DNA from: Methylomonas sp. MK1
GTDB lineage: Bacteria > Pseudomonadota > Gammaproteobacteria > Methylococcales > Methylomonadaceae
Reading direction: 5' to 3'
DNA: 64,000 nucleotides
Assembly (NCBI RefSeq): GCF_000365425.1
Contig: NZ_AQOV01000001.1
Coordinates: forward strand, 62,001 to 126,000
In this document: piece by piece, positions 18,044 to 28,248 of the stretch
Position numbering within the stretch: the first letter of the stretch is position 1
Layout of the letters: each line of letters starts with the position of its first letter
The notes under the pieces: model-generated
Database searches by the model: none
Seen by the model: only the letters and a program-made list of their open reading frames with translations
Told to the model about the DNA's origin: nothing
Made by a program: the position numbers and the translations under genes

Positions 18044-18724
18044 GTGATTGTGAATATTTTGTTAATTGACGACCATTTCTGCGCCCGTGAGGGCGTGGCG
18101 TGTTTGTTGAAACAAATCATCCCTGAGTTGCAAGTGTTCGAAGCTGAGAGCCTTGACGACGGGTTGCTGTTGGCAAAGCAAACGCCGTTGAATCTGGTTA
18201 TGTTGGATGTGCAATTGCCCGGAAAAGACGGGTTGGCGGGTCTGGAGGAATTGAAGGAAGCCTTTCCGGATTTGTGCGTGGTGATGTTTTCCGGGTTGGG
18301 CGATAGGGAGTTGGTTTTTCAGGCGCTGCGTTTGGGGGCGATGGGGTTTATCGTTAAGACAGTGTCTCGGCAGGTCTTTGTCGATGCGTTGCGGGATGTA
18401 TTGGCTGGCAAGGTGTATTTGCCGGCATCGGCGGTGGGGCCGCAACGCGTCGTTAGTTTGGATGCTAGTAGTGTTACAGAAATACCCGGCGTAACTGATT
18501 CGGCCAGTTTAGGTCTGACGCCGCGAGAGTTCGAGGTGCTGACTTGGTTGGTGCAAGGGATAGGCAATAAGCAGATTGCTCGGCAGTTGGGGATAGAAGA
18601 GCAAACTGTGCGCAATCATCTGCGGCCGATTTATCAAAAATTTGGGGTCGCTAAGCGTACTGAGTTGTTGGTTAAAGTGTTTGAGCGGGGGATTGTGTTT
18701 GGAAAGCCGGGGGTGGGCAATTGA
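18044..18724 (+). CDS. NarL/FixJ-family response regulator
   Basis: The 226-residue protein has an N-terminal receiver (D9/D10, acceptor D55 in VMLDVQLPG, a Lys in GFIVKTVS) and a C-terminal LuxR-type helix-turn-helix (about 160-220; LTPREFEVLTWLVQGIGNKQ, VRNHLRPIYQKFGV). It is a DNA-binding transcription factor activated by phosphorylation. The start is a GTG after CTGGGAGAT; another in-frame GTG lies two codons later. It converges on the hybrid kinase gene on the opposite strand, the likely partner. Its target genes cannot be read from here. Confidence 0.9.
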   Translation: MIVNILLIDDHFCAREGVACLLKQIIPELQVFEAESLDDGLLLAKQTPLNLVMLDVQLPGKDGLAGLEELKEAFPDLCVVMFSGLGDRELVFQALRLGAMGFIVKTVSRQVFVDALRDVLAGKVYLPASAVGPQRVVSLDASSVTEIPGVTDSASLGLTPREFEVLTWLVQGIGNKQIARQLGIEEQTVRNHLRPIYQKFGVAKRTELLVKVFERGIVFGKPGVGN

Positions 18725-18764
18725 TGGCTTCGAAGTTGGGGTATTTATATAAAATCTCCCCTGG

Positions 18765-18785
18765 CCCCTCTTCTTCAAAGAGGGG
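18765..18785. terminator. Hairpin between convergent regulator and kinase genes
   Basis: CCCCTCTT and AAGAGGGG form an 8-base perfect stem with a 5-base loop, placed midway between the two convergent stops (18724 and 18854). A bidirectional terminator is likely, though the T-run is weak on both sides. Confidence 0.5.
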
Positions 18786-18853
18786 AATTAATAGCGCCAA
18801 AGCTTAACTTTACGCCATTGGTTAATAAACGGATTTTCTTTGTCGACTATCCT

Positions 18854-20713
18854 TCACACGGATTTGGTTATCTGCATGGTTTTAACCATGGTTTCCCTCA
18901 GTGCTTTGGCACCGGCAGGTTTACGCAGAATGGCGGTGTGTTCCGGTAACGTAACTTTCTCTTGGTCTGAGATGGCGCGGGCGGAGAGGATCATGGTCGG
19001 CGCTGGGCCGCAGGAAGCGTGAACGGCGGCGATGATATCGTGAGCAGTTTCGCGGTTGCCCAGGTAAAAGTCGGTGATTAATAAATCCGGGTCTCTATCG
19101 TTTTCGGCTAGCAATTCGGCGGTTTCCGCCAGCGAAGACGCTTCTTGCACGAGGCAGCCCCAGGCCCTTAGTTGCTTGGCGATGGCTTGTAATACCTCGG
19201 CATCGTCGTCCACCACCATCACAAAGTAGCCGGAAAAGTCGCCTTCTTTATCTAATCCGCTGGTTGCAGCCGTTGTCGTCTCGGCAATCGGTAGTTGGAG
19301 TTTAAAGTCGCAGCCAAAACGCGAACCACATACCAAGCGCAGACTGTGTTCTGGTAAACATTTAACGGCTGCGGCCACATAAGCCAAGCCTATGCCCAGG
19401 CCCGGCACTGTGTTGTCGTTCTGGCGACGCTGGTTGCGAACAAATTCCTTGAATACCTCTTCGCGCATGTCTGCCGCAATCCCCGGGCCGCTGTCGCAAA
19501 CATGCAAGGTCAGATGTTGCTTGCCGGTTTTGACTGCCGACACCAGTATCCAGCCGCTCTCGGTATATTTGATGGCGTTATCAAGCAAATTGCCGAGGAT
19601 TTGCCGCAGGATGTTGCTGTCGCTGCATAGGTTGTAAGGCTCCTGGCGGCGTAAAACTACTTTAAGCCGGATACCGCGCTTGGCGGCTTGCGGGGCGTAT
19701 TGATTTTCCAAGCCGGTCAGCAGCGTATTCAGATCGATACTGGTCGGCTGCGGAATTTGCCGACCAGTTTCCAGGTTGGCGATATCCAATACGTGGTTAA
19801 AGGCGGCGTTCAATTCGTCTATCACCATGCCCATGCGATTGAGCATAAACGCCGCGCCATTGCTAGGTGGGTTTGTTTGCGCGGTGTCCAATACCGCGGC
19901 ATAGCAGGCCAAGGCTTGCAGAGGTTGGCGCAGATTGTGGCCCATTTGCTGTAAGAAGCGGGTTTTGTCGTCGGCGCTGAGTTGAGCTTTACGTTTTTCG
20001 CGGAAGGATTTGCGGGCGTAAGCTTCCAGTTGGCAGCGGGTGCAGACGCCAAAGATATTGACGATGCAAAGATTTAGGATAGACGGGATCAAGTCAATCA
20101 CGGTCAGTCCAAGCCAATAGCCGGCTATCGGCATGGTTAGCGCGGTGCTCCAGCCAAAACCTATTGTTGCCCGCAAAGACATGAACATTTGCCCGTAACT
20201 GAAAAAATACATGGGCAGCAGGGCCGGCCAGGTTTCAGCGTAGTAGCGGGGGTTGCCGTCGTATAACAAGACGGCGATTAAATTGGCTGCGGACAGTCCG
20301 GCGCTGAGTTTGGCGATGGTGTTGATTTTGGCTACCGCTTCCACGCAGACATGTAGATATCTGAATAAACCCACCAGCACCAGGACGATAGGCAGCCTTA
20401 ACAACGCTTCGGTATTTGAGGTATTGCCAATCTTTAGATCCAGCAGGATGTAGGCCAGGAATGCGGCGGCGCCCAAGCCCAGAGCCCATTTTAGGGGGCT
20501 AAGCAACACCAGATAACGTTCTTCCCAAAATTGTCGTTCGGTGTCTTCGTCAAACTGGGGGATGGCAAATAGTTTGATGGGGCTGAGCGACAGCTTGGTA
20601 TCGAGTAAACGCTCGAGCGGGCGACGGGCGGGTGCCCGAAAAAAAGCCTGGCTGGAAAAATGCTCTATGAATGGATTTGGTTTGCGCATGCCGCGGGTCC
20701 CGGTCGCAACCAT
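18854..20713 (-). CDS. Membrane hybrid histidine kinase with C-terminal receiver
   Basis: Counting from the first ATG (619 residues), a multi-helix membrane domain of about six segments (around 75-225) precedes the kinase core. The HisKA box MGHNLRQPLQAL carries H259, a variant seen in two-component kinases that pair with FixJ-type regulators. The ATPase domain follows (DNAIKYTESGW, DSGPGIA, GLGIGLAYV). The C-terminal receiver has acceptor D548 in LLITDFYLG. A second ATG at 20689 (MRKPNPFIEH) is an equally possible start; neither has a strong ribosome-binding site. The convergent LuxR-type regulator is the probable output. Confidence 0.88.
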   Translation of the reverse strand: MVATGTRGMRKPNPFIEHFSSQAFFRAPARRPLERLLDTKLSLSPIKLFAIPQFDEDTERQFWEERYLVLLSPLKWALGLGAAAFLAYILLDLKIGNTSNTEALLRLPIVLVLVGLFRYLHVCVEAVAKINTIAKLSAGLSAANLIAVLLYDGNPRYYAETWPALLPMYFFSYGQMFMSLRATIGFGWSTALTMPIAGYWLGLTVIDLIPSILNLCIVNIFGVCTRCQLEAYARKSFREKRKAQLSADDKTRFLQQMGHNLRQPLQALACYAAVLDTAQTNPPSNGAAFMLNRMGMVIDELNAAFNHVLDIANLETGRQIPQPTSIDLNTLLTGLENQYAPQAAKRGIRLKVVLRRQEPYNLCSDSNILRQILGNLLDNAIKYTESGWILVSAVKTGKQHLTLHVCDSGPGIAADMREEVFKEFVRNQRRQNDNTVPGLGIGLAYVAAAVKCLPEHSLRLVCGSRFGCDFKLQLPIAETTTAATSGLDKEGDFSGYFVMVVDDDAEVLQAIAKQLRAWGCLVQEASSLAETAELLAENDRDPDLLITDFYLGNRETAHDIIAAVHASCGPAPTMILSARAISDQEKVTLPEHTAILRKPAGAKALRETMVKTMQITKSV

Positions 20714-20854
20714 CGTACTCGGTGCGGCGCAAAGGGCGCATCAGTTTTTCCGATAGCCAAGTTATTGTTGTTTTTGTAGTTTGGCTTTATTCTCTCTATT
20801 CTGGCGGGCTTAAGCAAGTTAAGTTAGCTAACGCACAGACAGGTTCTGCTGGCG

Positions 20855-22150
20855 TTAAACGCTTTTTCGCCAGCGTTGGTAGAGCAGACGTAAAATCAGT
20901 GCGCATTGCAGCGCAGCACAGGCTAACGCAGAAAATGCAGACTCTGCCCACAGCGGAAAGAATAAGGCTGAAACGCCGGTCATGCCGATGGCGGCAAACA
21001 GGCCGGGGAGGATGCCGTACAGCAGCGCTGCGGACAGTAAACTCAGGCTAAACGCGCGTTGCGGATTTTTGCCGTAGCAAAAAAACAGGTAAATGGTGCA
21101 ATCGCGTAGTACTAAAAGTGCGATAGCCAGTGGATAGGCATGCAGGGAGATGTCCAGCCAGGCAAATCGTTGCTCTTGGAAGCTTAGAAATATCGCAAAC
21201 GGCAGGCTTAGTGCAAAACTCAATGCGCTCATGGGCAGTTCTTCGCCAACTCGGCGCCAGTTGGCTTGTCGGTAATAGTCCAGCAAGCGCTTGATACGCA
21301 TTGGTTCGTGCCGTTCGACGATCACTCCGACGTAAGTCAACACACTGCAAACCGCAAAAGCAGCCAGGGAAAACGAGTAGCTGGAGCTGGGAATAAAGCC
21401 GCCCAAATACACGATCAAAAACAGCGTAAAACCCAGCCAGGCCCAGGGTAAATTTCGCAACCCCAAGTCTTGTGCCAACAAGCGATAGCTGCCCATCATG
21501 CACCAGAATAAGGCGAAAAATAGGCTTATTTGGTGCAAAGTCTGCGCGTTAACAGTCAAGCTGTACCAGGAATTACTTTGGAAATTACCGGGCAAATAAT
21601 TTGCCGTATCGGTTAGATCGGTCAGTGACGGCATGAAAACGATAAAACCCACCAGTACCAAAATCAGTATCGACCCGGTTTTAAGCTGACCGCGTTGCAC
21701 TGCCAGTAAACCCAGCAATAGACCGGTGCTTTGCACCAATAATGCGGTGCCAATAGTGTAAAAAAACAGCAAGGGTAGGGCGGCCGGATTGTCGGTGGCT
21801 AGCGCATGAACCAATAAACAGATGCCGGCGCAATACCAGGCCATGCTGGTGCTACCAAGCAGTTTGCCCCAGGTCATTTGCCAGGGGCCGAGGGCGGACA
21901 AGCGTTGCGTGTCCCAGGTACGGTCACGGTACTCCTCGACGATGCTGTCCAGGCTTTGCCGGGTGCCCCATAGCAGCGTAATCAGCATGAATAGCGTCAG
22001 CGCGGCTTGCGCAGTTATGTTGCCTAGTCGGTAGTCATCCAGGAAATAGGTTAAGGTAAACACCGCGCCCAACACCACAGGCGCGCCGACCAGCCGGGCT
22101 TGCGAGCATTCCAAAATCAGTTGGCGTTCAAATTCGGGATTCAGATTCAT
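20855..22150 (-). CDS. ABC-2-like transporter permease
   Basis: A 431-residue, very hydrophobic protein with about ten to twelve predicted membrane helices (for example LVGAPVVLGAVFTLTYFL, LPLLFFYTIGTALLVQSTGL, AIALLVLRDCTIYLFF). It overlaps the stop of the ABC ATPase gene by 4 bases (22147-22150), so both form one transporter. An early soluble loop (EEYRDRTWDTQRLSALGPWQ) is typical of export permeases that couple to the ATPase. The substrate is unknown; lipids, peptides or polysaccharide precursors are all possible. Confidence 0.82.
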   Translation of the reverse strand: MNLNPEFERQLILECSQARLVGAPVVLGAVFTLTYFLDDYRLGNITAQAALTLFMLITLLWGTRQSLDSIVEEYRDRTWDTQRLSALGPWQMTWGKLLGSTSMAWYCAGICLLVHALATDNPAALPLLFFYTIGTALLVQSTGLLLGLLAVQRGQLKTGSILILVLVGFIVFMPSLTDLTDTANYLPGNFQSNSWYSLTVNAQTLHQISLFFALFWCMMGSYRLLAQDLGLRNLPWAWLGFTLFLIVYLGGFIPSSSYSFSLAAFAVCSVLTYVGVIVERHEPMRIKRLLDYYRQANWRRVGEELPMSALSFALSLPFAIFLSFQEQRFAWLDISLHAYPLAIALLVLRDCTIYLFFCYGKNPQRAFSLSLLSAALLYGILPGLFAAIGMTGVSALFFPLWAESAFSALACAALQCALILRLLYQRWRKSV

Positions 22151-23067
22151 GAGCTGTGGCGGATGGTTTGCAGATAAGCGTCTTGCAGATTGCTGGTTGC
22201 CGGAGCGAATTCGCAGACCGGTAAATCCAGCGCGATGAGGGCTTTCAATACTTGGTGTTGTTGCGCGGCATCGCCGTCGCCGTCGAGCTGCAATAAGGCT
22301 TGTTGTTTATCGTCGCTATTCAGCACCTTAATACCGGGCAGGGATTGTAGGTGCAGGAGCAGGTTTTCTATCGGATTAGCTAGCAACAATTTAAACGGTT
22401 TGAGCAATGACGGCGCCTTTACCACCACTTGCTCGACGATCCGACCCTGGCGCAGCACCAGCATGTCGGTGCAATAGGCTTCCAGCTCGGCGAGGATGTG
22501 CGAGGACACCAGTAGTGTCATGCCTTGGGCTTGCAAGTCCAGAAACAGCTCGGCTAGTTCGTGGCGGGCTTCCGGGTCCAGGCCGGAGGCTGGCTCGTCG
22601 AGTAACACCACCGGCGGTTTGTGGATGATGGCTTGCGCTATTGCTACCCTTTGCCGCAAGCCGCGCGATAATTCGGCTGGGCTATTTTCCAATCGATCTT
22701 GGATATGCAAACGCCGGCTGACATCGTCGATAGCGGCAGCGCAATTAGCTTCAAGAATACCCTGGGCGCGGGCCACGTAATGCAGGCATTGCCGCACAGT
22801 CAAGCGTTGATAAAGTCCGAAAAAATCAGACAGATAGCCGATGATCCGATGGCAATCGCGCGGTTGTTCCAACACGTCGATGCCGGCGATATTGATCGAA
22901 CCGCTGACCGGTTGATCCAAGGCTGCCATGCAACGCAGAAGCGTGGTTTTGCCGGCACCGTTAGGGCCGACCAGCGCAGTAATGCTGCCGGCGGCGATGT
23001 TGAACGACACATCGTCCAAAGCGCGCAGGCCGGGGTATTCGAAAATCAGCTTGTCGACGGTGATCAT
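22147..23067 (-). CDS. ABC transporter ATP-binding protein
   Basis: A 306-residue ATPase with Walker A GPNGAGKTT (about 34-42), signature LSRGLRQRV (variant of LSGGQ), Walker B VVLLDEPASGLDP and H-loop SSHILAE. The last about 90 residues are an accessory domain, as in CcmA/YhaQ-type exporters. It drives the permease encoded directly downstream. Upstream, the 320-base gap to the divergent isocitrate dehydrogenase gene must hold both promoters. Confidence 0.92.
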   Translation of the reverse strand: MITVDKLIFEYPGLRALDDVSFNIAAGSITALVGPNGAGKTTLLRCMAALDQPVSGSINIAGIDVLEQPRDCHRIIGYLSDFFGLYQRLTVRQCLHYVARAQGILEANCAAAIDDVSRRLHIQDRLENSPAELSRGLRQRVAIAQAIIHKPPVVLLDEPASGLDPEARHELAELFLDLQAQGMTLLVSSHILAELEAYCTDMLVLRQGRIVEQVVVKAPSLLKPFKLLLANPIENLLLHLQSLPGIKVLNSDDKQQALLQLDGDGDAAQQHQVLKALIALDLPVCEFAPATSNLQDAYLQTIRHSS

Positions 23068-23387
23068 GGTTAGTTTTAATCGGGACTTGGGTAGAAATAA
23101 TGCTGGTTCGATGATACCGCTTTTTTGTGTGCCGGACGCCGATTATCGGCCTGCCGTGCTTGGGTATGAATTTTGCTGGATTTATTGGGTGGGTTTGGCG
23201 GTGTCGCCAAAGGATGCCAGAAATTAAGGCGTATCCGCTTGCGGCTTGCCCATGCGGCGGGCTGCGAAACTGTGTATTATTACTCATTATGTAGGCACTT
23301 TATCGCGAGGGTGAATTGATGCCAATTGCGATACAGCCAAGCGTGCCCAGTGAGTTGTTATTTTTAATTATCAAGTAGGAGAAATGA
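23068..23387. other. Divergent intergenic region
   Basis: No gene is credible here. I see a short palindrome gccgattatcggc (23129-23141) and a TATTAT box near 23275 without a matching -35. The dehydrogenase ribosome-binding site AGGAG sits just before 23388. Short frames through this region have no start or family resemblance. Confidence 0.5.
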
Positions 23388-24398
23388 ATGCATAACGTCA
23401 CGTTGATTAAAGGTGATGGTATTGGCCCTTCGATCATGGATGCCGCAGTGGCGGTGATCAACGCTTCGGGTGCGAAAATTCATTGGCATGAGGCGGACGC
23501 CGGCATGTCGGCGTATGAAAGAACCGGTACGCCGCTGCCGGATGCCACGATGGAATCCATCGCCCAAACTCGGGTGGCGTTTAAAGGCCCGTTAACCACG
23601 ATGGTTGGCGAGGGTTTTAGAAGCATCAACGTCGAACTGCGCAAACAATACGATCTCTACGCCAACGTGCGCCCGGCAAAAAGCTGGAAGGGTGTAAAAA
23701 CCCGTTACGACGATGTCGATATTGTCATCGTTCGCGAGAACACCGAAGGCTTGTATGTGGGTTTGGAGCATTATCTGACGCCGGCCAAAGACATCGCCGA
23801 AAGCTTGGCAGTAGTAACCAAGGCCGGTTCAGAGCGCATCGTCGAATATGCATTCAAATATGCTATCGACAACAATCGTAAGAAAGTAACGGTCTGTCAT
23901 AAGGCCAATATCTTGAAATACACCCAGGGCTTGTTCTTGAGAGCTGCGAGGGAAGTGGCGGCAAAATATCCTGATATTGAATTTGACGAAAAAATTGTGG
24001 ACGCGGCCTGCATGCACATGGTCATGAAACCGGAACAATTCGACGTAGTCGTAACCACCAATATGTTCGGCGACATTTTGTCCGATTTGACCGCCGGTTT
24101 GGTAGGCGGTTTGGGCTTGATTCCCGGCGCGAATATAGGTGTCGATGCAGCTTTGTTCGAAGCGGTACATGGCAGTGCACCCGACATCGCCGGCAAAAAT
24201 ATCGCTAACCCTACCGCAGTGATGATGGGAGGCGTCATGATGCTTAATCATTTGGGCGAACACGAAGCGGCTACCCGCATGCAAAACGCCATTGAAAAAG
24301 TTGTGAACGGTGGTGTCTATGTAACCCCGGACTTGAACCCTGACAGTAAATACGGCACCAAGGAAATGGGTCAGGCCATTGTTGACGCGATGAGTTGA
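23388..24398 (+). CDS. NAD-type isocitrate dehydrogenase (IDH3-like)
   Basis: This 336-residue member of the isocitrate/isopropylmalate dehydrogenase family oxidises isocitrate to 2-oxoglutarate in the TCA cycle. Family motifs are clear: LIKGDGIGP at the N terminus, YANVRPAKSW (substrate-binding arginine), IVRENTEGLYVG, and the metal-binding aspartates in TTNMFGDILSDLTAG. GSAPDIAGKNIANPTA forms the nucleotide site. Length and NTEGLYVG place it with the short NAD-linked eukaryote-like group rather than the 415-residue NADP enzyme; isopropylmalate or homoisocitrate dehydrogenase is less likely given aconitase B just downstream. Start preceded by TAGGAGAA. Confidence 0.88.
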   Translation: MHNVTLIKGDGIGPSIMDAAVAVINASGAKIHWHEADAGMSAYERTGTPLPDATMESIAQTRVAFKGPLTTMVGEGFRSINVELRKQYDLYANVRPAKSWKGVKTRYDDVDIVIVRENTEGLYVGLEHYLTPAKDIAESLAVVTKAGSERIVEYAFKYAIDNNRKKVTVCHKANILKYTQGLFLRAAREVAAKYPDIEFDEKIVDAACMHMVMKPEQFDVVVTTNMFGDILSDLTAGLVGGLGLIPGANIGVDAALFEAVHGSAPDIAGKNIANPTAVMMGGVMMLNHLGEHEAATRMQNAIEKVVNGGVYVTPDLNPDSKYGTKEMGQAIVDAMS

Positions 24399-24418
24399 TT
24401 TTATTGGAGGAGGCGGTT

Positions 24419-25033
24419 ATGAGCGCGCAACCACAGTTTGAGCAAACGTGGATTTCTCTCGAAGATTATCTGGCGGCGGAATTACTGAGCGATATCAAGC
24501 ACGAGTATGACGATGGCGAACTGGTGGCGATGTCTGGAACCAGTAAAAATCACGAACGCATTAAAGGTAATGTTTCTGCCGCGTTGCACGTGCATTTGCG
24601 TGGCCAACCATGTGAACCGTTCTCCTCCGACGTAAAACTCAAAATCGGTAACTATTTGTTTTACCCCGATGCCATGGTGGTCTGTAACGACACATCCACC
24701 CATGACTATTACGCCGAGGCAGCAGTACTGGTCGTCGAAGTGCTTTCAAGATCGACCCGTCGCCGCGACGAAACCCTCAAGCGCCGCTTGTATCAAACTA
24801 TCCCGACGTTAGAGGAATACGTGCTGATCGAACAAGACATCGTCGACGTCGAAGTCTGCCGGCGCAGCGAGGGTTGGGTGTCCAACCATTATTTTCTCGG
24901 CGATGACGTGCCGTTCGAATCGGTTGGATTGACTCTCAGTGTCGCTGACATTTATGCCAGAGTCGATAACGACGATATGCGCACATTTATCGCCGAACAA
25001 GCCGCCGCCGAAGCCAAAGCATCCCAAGCCTAA
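24419..25033 (+). CDS. Uma2-family PD-(D/E)xK-type protein
   Basis: The ATG at 24419 follows TTGGAGGAGGCGGTT, giving 204 residues. The DUF820/Uma2 core is present: [45 protein letters not shown] and [18 protein letters not shown]. These supply the D, E and basic residues of a PD-(D/E)xK nuclease-like fold. Function of the family is not settled; it is multicopy in cyanobacteria. Here it lies 20 bases after isocitrate dehydrogenase and 22 bases before aconitase B, apparently in one operon. Confidence 0.85.
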   Translation: MSAQPQFEQTWISLEDYLAAELLSDIKHEYDDGELVAMSGTSKNHERIKGNVSAALHVHLRGQPCEPFSSDVKLKIGNYLFYPDAMVVCNDTSTHDYYAEAAVLVVEVLSRSTRRRDETLKRRLYQTIPTLEEYVLIEQDIVDVEVCRRSEGWVSNHYFLGDDVPFESVGLTLSVADIYARVDNDDMRTFIAEQAAAEAKASQA

Positions 25034-25055
25034 TATCTTTTCACCGGAAATCATC

Positions 25056-27614
25056 ATGTTAGAACAATACCGAAAACACGTAGCCGAACGCGCCGCCGAA
25101 GGTGTGGTGCCTAAACCTCTGGACGCCGAGCAGGTCGCGGCGTTGGTTGAATTATTGAAAAATCCGCCCGTTGGCGAAGCCGATTTTCTACTGGATTTGT
25201 TGGCCAACCGCATTCCAGCCGGCGTGGATGAAGCCGCGTATGTTAAAGCCGGTTTTCTGACTGCCGTTGCCAAAGGCGAGGCGACATCGCCGTTGTTGAC
25301 GCCGGAAAAAGCCACCGAGTTGCTCGGTACCATGCTCGGCGGATACAACGTCGCGCCGTTGATCGAATTGCTGGACAACTCCGCGTTGGCACCGATTGCA
25401 GCGAAAGCCTTGTCGCAAATCCTGCTGATCTTCGATGCCTTTCACGATGTGCAAGAAAAAGCCGAAGCCGGCAATGCTTATGCCAAACAAGTGCTGCAAT
25501 CCTGGGCCGATGCCGAATGGTTTACCGCCAAGCCGGAAGTGCCGGAAAAACTCACAGTCACCGTATTCAAAGTTACCGGCGAAACCAATACCGACGATCT
25601 GTCGCCCGCGCCCGATGCTTGGTCCAGGCCGGATATTCCGTTGCACGCCAAAGCAATGCTGAAAATGCCGCGCGATGGCATCACTAACGCCGAACAGCAA
25701 ATCATCGACCTTAAAGCTAAAGGCTTCCCTGTAGCCTATGTCGGCGACGTGGTCGGCACCGGCTCGTCACGTAAATCCGCGACTAACTCAGTGCTGTGGT
25801 TCATGGGCGACGACATTCCGTTCATCCCCAACAAGCGCGGCGGCGGCGTCTGCATCGGCGGCAAGATCGCACCGATTTTCTTTAATACGATGGAAGATTC
25901 CGGCGCACTGCCCATCGAATGCGACGTTACCGGGATGGCGATGGGCGATGTGATCGATATTTTTCCTTATCTGGGCGTGGTCAAACGCCACGGCACGGAT
26001 GAAGTCGTTTGCGAATTTGCGTTAAAAACCGAAGTGATATTTGACGAAGTTCGCGCCGGTGGCCGGATTCCGTTGATCATCGGCCGGGGTTTGACCGACC
26101 GTGCCCGCCAATTTTTGGGCGTGCCGGCTTCCACGGTGTTCCGCCGCTTGGGCGTGGCTCATGACAGCGGCAAAGGTTTTACCCTGGCGCAAAAAATCGT
26201 TGGTAAAGCCTGCGGCGTGGCCGGTGTTAGACCGGGCAGTTATTGCGAACCGAAAATGACCACGGTCGGCTCGCAAGACACCACCGGACCAATGACCCGC
26301 GATGAACTGAAAGACTTGGCGTGCTTGGGTTTCTCGGCCGATTTGGTGATGCAGTCCTTCTGCCACACCGCCGCTTATCCCAAACCGGTCGACGTGCAAA
26401 TGCAGCATACCTTGCCGGACTTTATCATGACCCGCGGCGGAGTATCGTTGCGTCCGGGTGACGGTGTGATTCACTCCTGGCTGAACCGCATGCTATTGCC
26501 GGATACTGTCGGTACTGGCGGCGACTCGCATACCCGTTTCCCGATTGGTATCTCCTTCCCGGCAGGTTCCGGTTTGGTTGCGTTTGCCGCCGCGACCGGC
26601 GTGATGCCATTGGACATGCCGGAATCGGTGTTAGTGCGCTTTAAAGGCCAAATGCAACCCGGTATTACCTTGCGCGATTTAGTGAACGCCATCCCTTATG
26701 CGGCTCTGAAAAGCGGCTCGCTGACTGTGGCGAAGCAGGGTAAGAAAAACGTGTTTTCCGGCCGCATCCTGGAAATCGAAGGTTTGCCGGATTTAAAAGT
26801 CGAGCAAGCATTCGAACTGTCCGACGCCTCAGCGGAACGTTCTGCCGGTGGTTGCACCATCAAGCTCAACGAAGCGCCGATTCGTGAATATTTAAACTCC
26901 AACATCACCTTATTGAAATGGATGATTGCCGAAGGTTACGGCGATGTCCGGACCATCCAACGTCGGATCAAAGCGATGCAAGATTGGTTGGCGAATCCGG
27001 TATTGATGGAAGCAGATAAGGACGCCGAATACGCGGAAATTATCGAAATCGATTTGAACGAAATCACCGAGCCGTTGTTAGCTTGCCCGAACGATCCGGA
27101 CGACATCAAACCGCTGTCCGAAGTCGCCGGCACTAAAATCGATGAGGTGTTCATCGGTTCCTGCATGACCAACATCGGCCATTTCCGCGCTGCCGGCAAA
27201 TTGCTGGAGAAAGCCGGCGCATTGCCAACCCGTTTGTGGGTAGCGCCGCCGACCAAAATGGATCAAAACCAATTGATCAAAGAAGGCTATTACGGCACGT
27301 TCGGCAAAGTAGGTGCACGCACCGAAATGCCTGGTTGCTCTTTGTGTATGGGCAACCAGGCGCGGGTGGCAGAAGGTTCGACGGTGGTATCCACCTCGAC
27401 CCGTAATTTCCCCAACCGTTTAGGTAATGGCGCCAACGTCTATCTGTCTTCCGCAGAATTGGCGGCGGTATGCTCGCTATTGGGCAAAATTCCGACGGTA
27501 GCCGAGTATATGCAATACGCGGCCAGCATTGAACAAACCAGCGCGGATACCTACCGTTATCTTAACTTCGATCAAATCGACAGCTATCAGGACAAGGCCA
27601 AGGAAGTAGCTTAG
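25056..27614 (+). CDS. acnB: Aconitate hydratase B
   Basis: The start at 25056 ([16 protein letters not shown]) gives 852 residues, close to E. coli AcnB. It interconverts citrate and isocitrate using a [4Fe-4S] cluster. The B-type order is visible: N-terminal HEAT-like domain, swivelling domain ([36 protein letters not shown]), then the catalytic domains. Cluster cysteines are in [11 protein letters not shown] and PGCSLCMGN. The ribosome-binding site is weak (CCGGAAATC), so translation may depend on the upstream Uma2 gene. Functionally paired with the isocitrate dehydrogenase gene upstream. Confidence 0.97.
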   Translation: MLEQYRKHVAERAAEGVVPKPLDAEQVAALVELLKNPPVGEADFLLDLLANRIPAGVDEAAYVKAGFLTAVAKGEATSPLLTPEKATELLGTMLGGYNVAPLIELLDNSALAPIAAKALSQILLIFDAFHDVQEKAEAGNAYAKQVLQSWADAEWFTAKPEVPEKLTVTVFKVTGETNTDDLSPAPDAWSRPDIPLHAKAMLKMPRDGITNAEQQIIDLKAKGFPVAYVGDVVGTGSSRKSATNSVLWFMGDDIPFIPNKRGGGVCIGGKIAPIFFNTMEDSGALPIECDVTGMAMGDVIDIFPYLGVVKRHGTDEVVCEFALKTEVIFDEVRAGGRIPLIIGRGLTDRARQFLGVPASTVFRRLGVAHDSGKGFTLAQKIVGKACGVAGVRPGSYCEPKMTTVGSQDTTGPMTRDELKDLACLGFSADLVMQSFCHTAAYPKPVDVQMQHTLPDFIMTRGGVSLRPGDGVIHSWLNRMLLPDTVGTGGDSHTRFPIGISFPAGSGLVAFAAATGVMPLDMPESVLVRFKGQMQPGITLRDLVNAIPYAALKSGSLTVAKQGKKNVFSGRILEIEGLPDLKVEQAFELSDASAERSAGGCTIKLNEAPIREYLNSNITLLKWMIAEGYGDVRTIQRRIKAMQDWLANPVLMEADKDAEYAEIIEIDLNEITEPLLACPNDPDDIKPLSEVAGTKIDEVFIGSCMTNIGHFRAAGKLLEKAGALPTRLWVAPPTKMDQNQLIKEGYYGTFGKVGARTEMPGCSLCMGNQARVAEGSTVVSTSTRNFPNRLGNGANVYLSSAELAAVCSLLGKIPTVAEYMQYAASIEQTSADTYRYLNFDQIDSYQDKAKEVA

Positions 27615-27643
27615 CTCCGCGTATTTTAGCCATCTTGCCGGAC

Positions 27644-27682
27644 AGCAGGCGGAGACCCAGATTCATGGGTTTCCGCGCTGCT
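27644..27682 (+). terminator. Imperfect hairpin after acnB
   Basis: agcaggcggagaccc (27644-27658) pairs with gggtttccgcgctgct (27667-27682) around an 8-base loop, 30 bases after the acnB stop. The stem is long but imperfect and lacks a T-run, so this is a tentative terminator for the TCA operon. Confidence 0.4.
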
Positions 27683-27735
27683 CCAGGGGAATATATTTAA
27701 GTATCAGGCAGAGTCGATTTTTCGGAACTCACAGC

Positions 27736-28248
27736 TCACAGGCTATCGATAATCTCCAGACAGCGCTGAAAAGCGCTACGGACGATGAAGAAAGTCATGG
27801 CAATTGGATAGGATAGATAGTGCTCCGGCAATGCCAGACAAACTAGTACCAAGCCAGCCACTACGCAAGTGTCGAAGCGGGCCAAATATTTTTGCATATA
27901 ACGCAAAGATTCTTGCGATTCCCAATCAAACTGCGGGCTTTTGTTAATTAAACCCAGCAGCATCCAGCTACTAAGCAAGGCGAAATAGACCGGAAACACG
28001 CTGAATTGCGGCGAGCCGTCGCTGAATTGCGGGCTCCAGTAACCGTACCAAGTCCATAAGCCCGCGCAGGCAAAACCGTCGTGCCATATCTTGCCGGGTA
28101 CTAATTTCAAACAACCGCTCAACAGAAAGAGTACCGCGAGGCAGGCCCACCCACCCCAAACGGCCTCTATATTAAGTAAGGGTAAAAATGCATTTTGGGT
28201 TAGGGTTAGGGTGCTTAATATTAAACAGCAGATGATGAAAATAGGCAT
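27736..28248 (-). CDS. Small multi-pass membrane protein, unknown
   Basis: The 170-residue product has about five hydrophobic segments (MPIFIICCLILSTLTL, WGGWACLAVLFLLSGCLKLV, VFPVYFALLSSWMLLGLI, CVVAGLVLVCLALPEHYLSY and YPIAMTFFIVRSAF). The loop between helices 2 and 3 carries a direct repeat SPQFSDGSPQFS. No family is recognised. It faces acnB convergently. Confidence 0.6.
   Translation of the reverse strand: MPIFIICCLILSTLTLTQNAFLPLLNIEAVWGGWACLAVLFLLSGCLKLVPGKIWHDGFACAGLWTWYGYWSPQFSDGSPQFSVFPVYFALLSSWMLLGLINKSPQFDWESQESLRYMQKYLARFDTCVVAGLVLVCLALPEHYLSYPIAMTFFIVRSAFQRCLEIIDSL

Noticed and set aside
23172..23287. Minus-strand frame in the gap before isocitrate dehydrogenase
   Set aside because: No ribosome-binding site and no recognisable protein; it overlaps a small palindrome.
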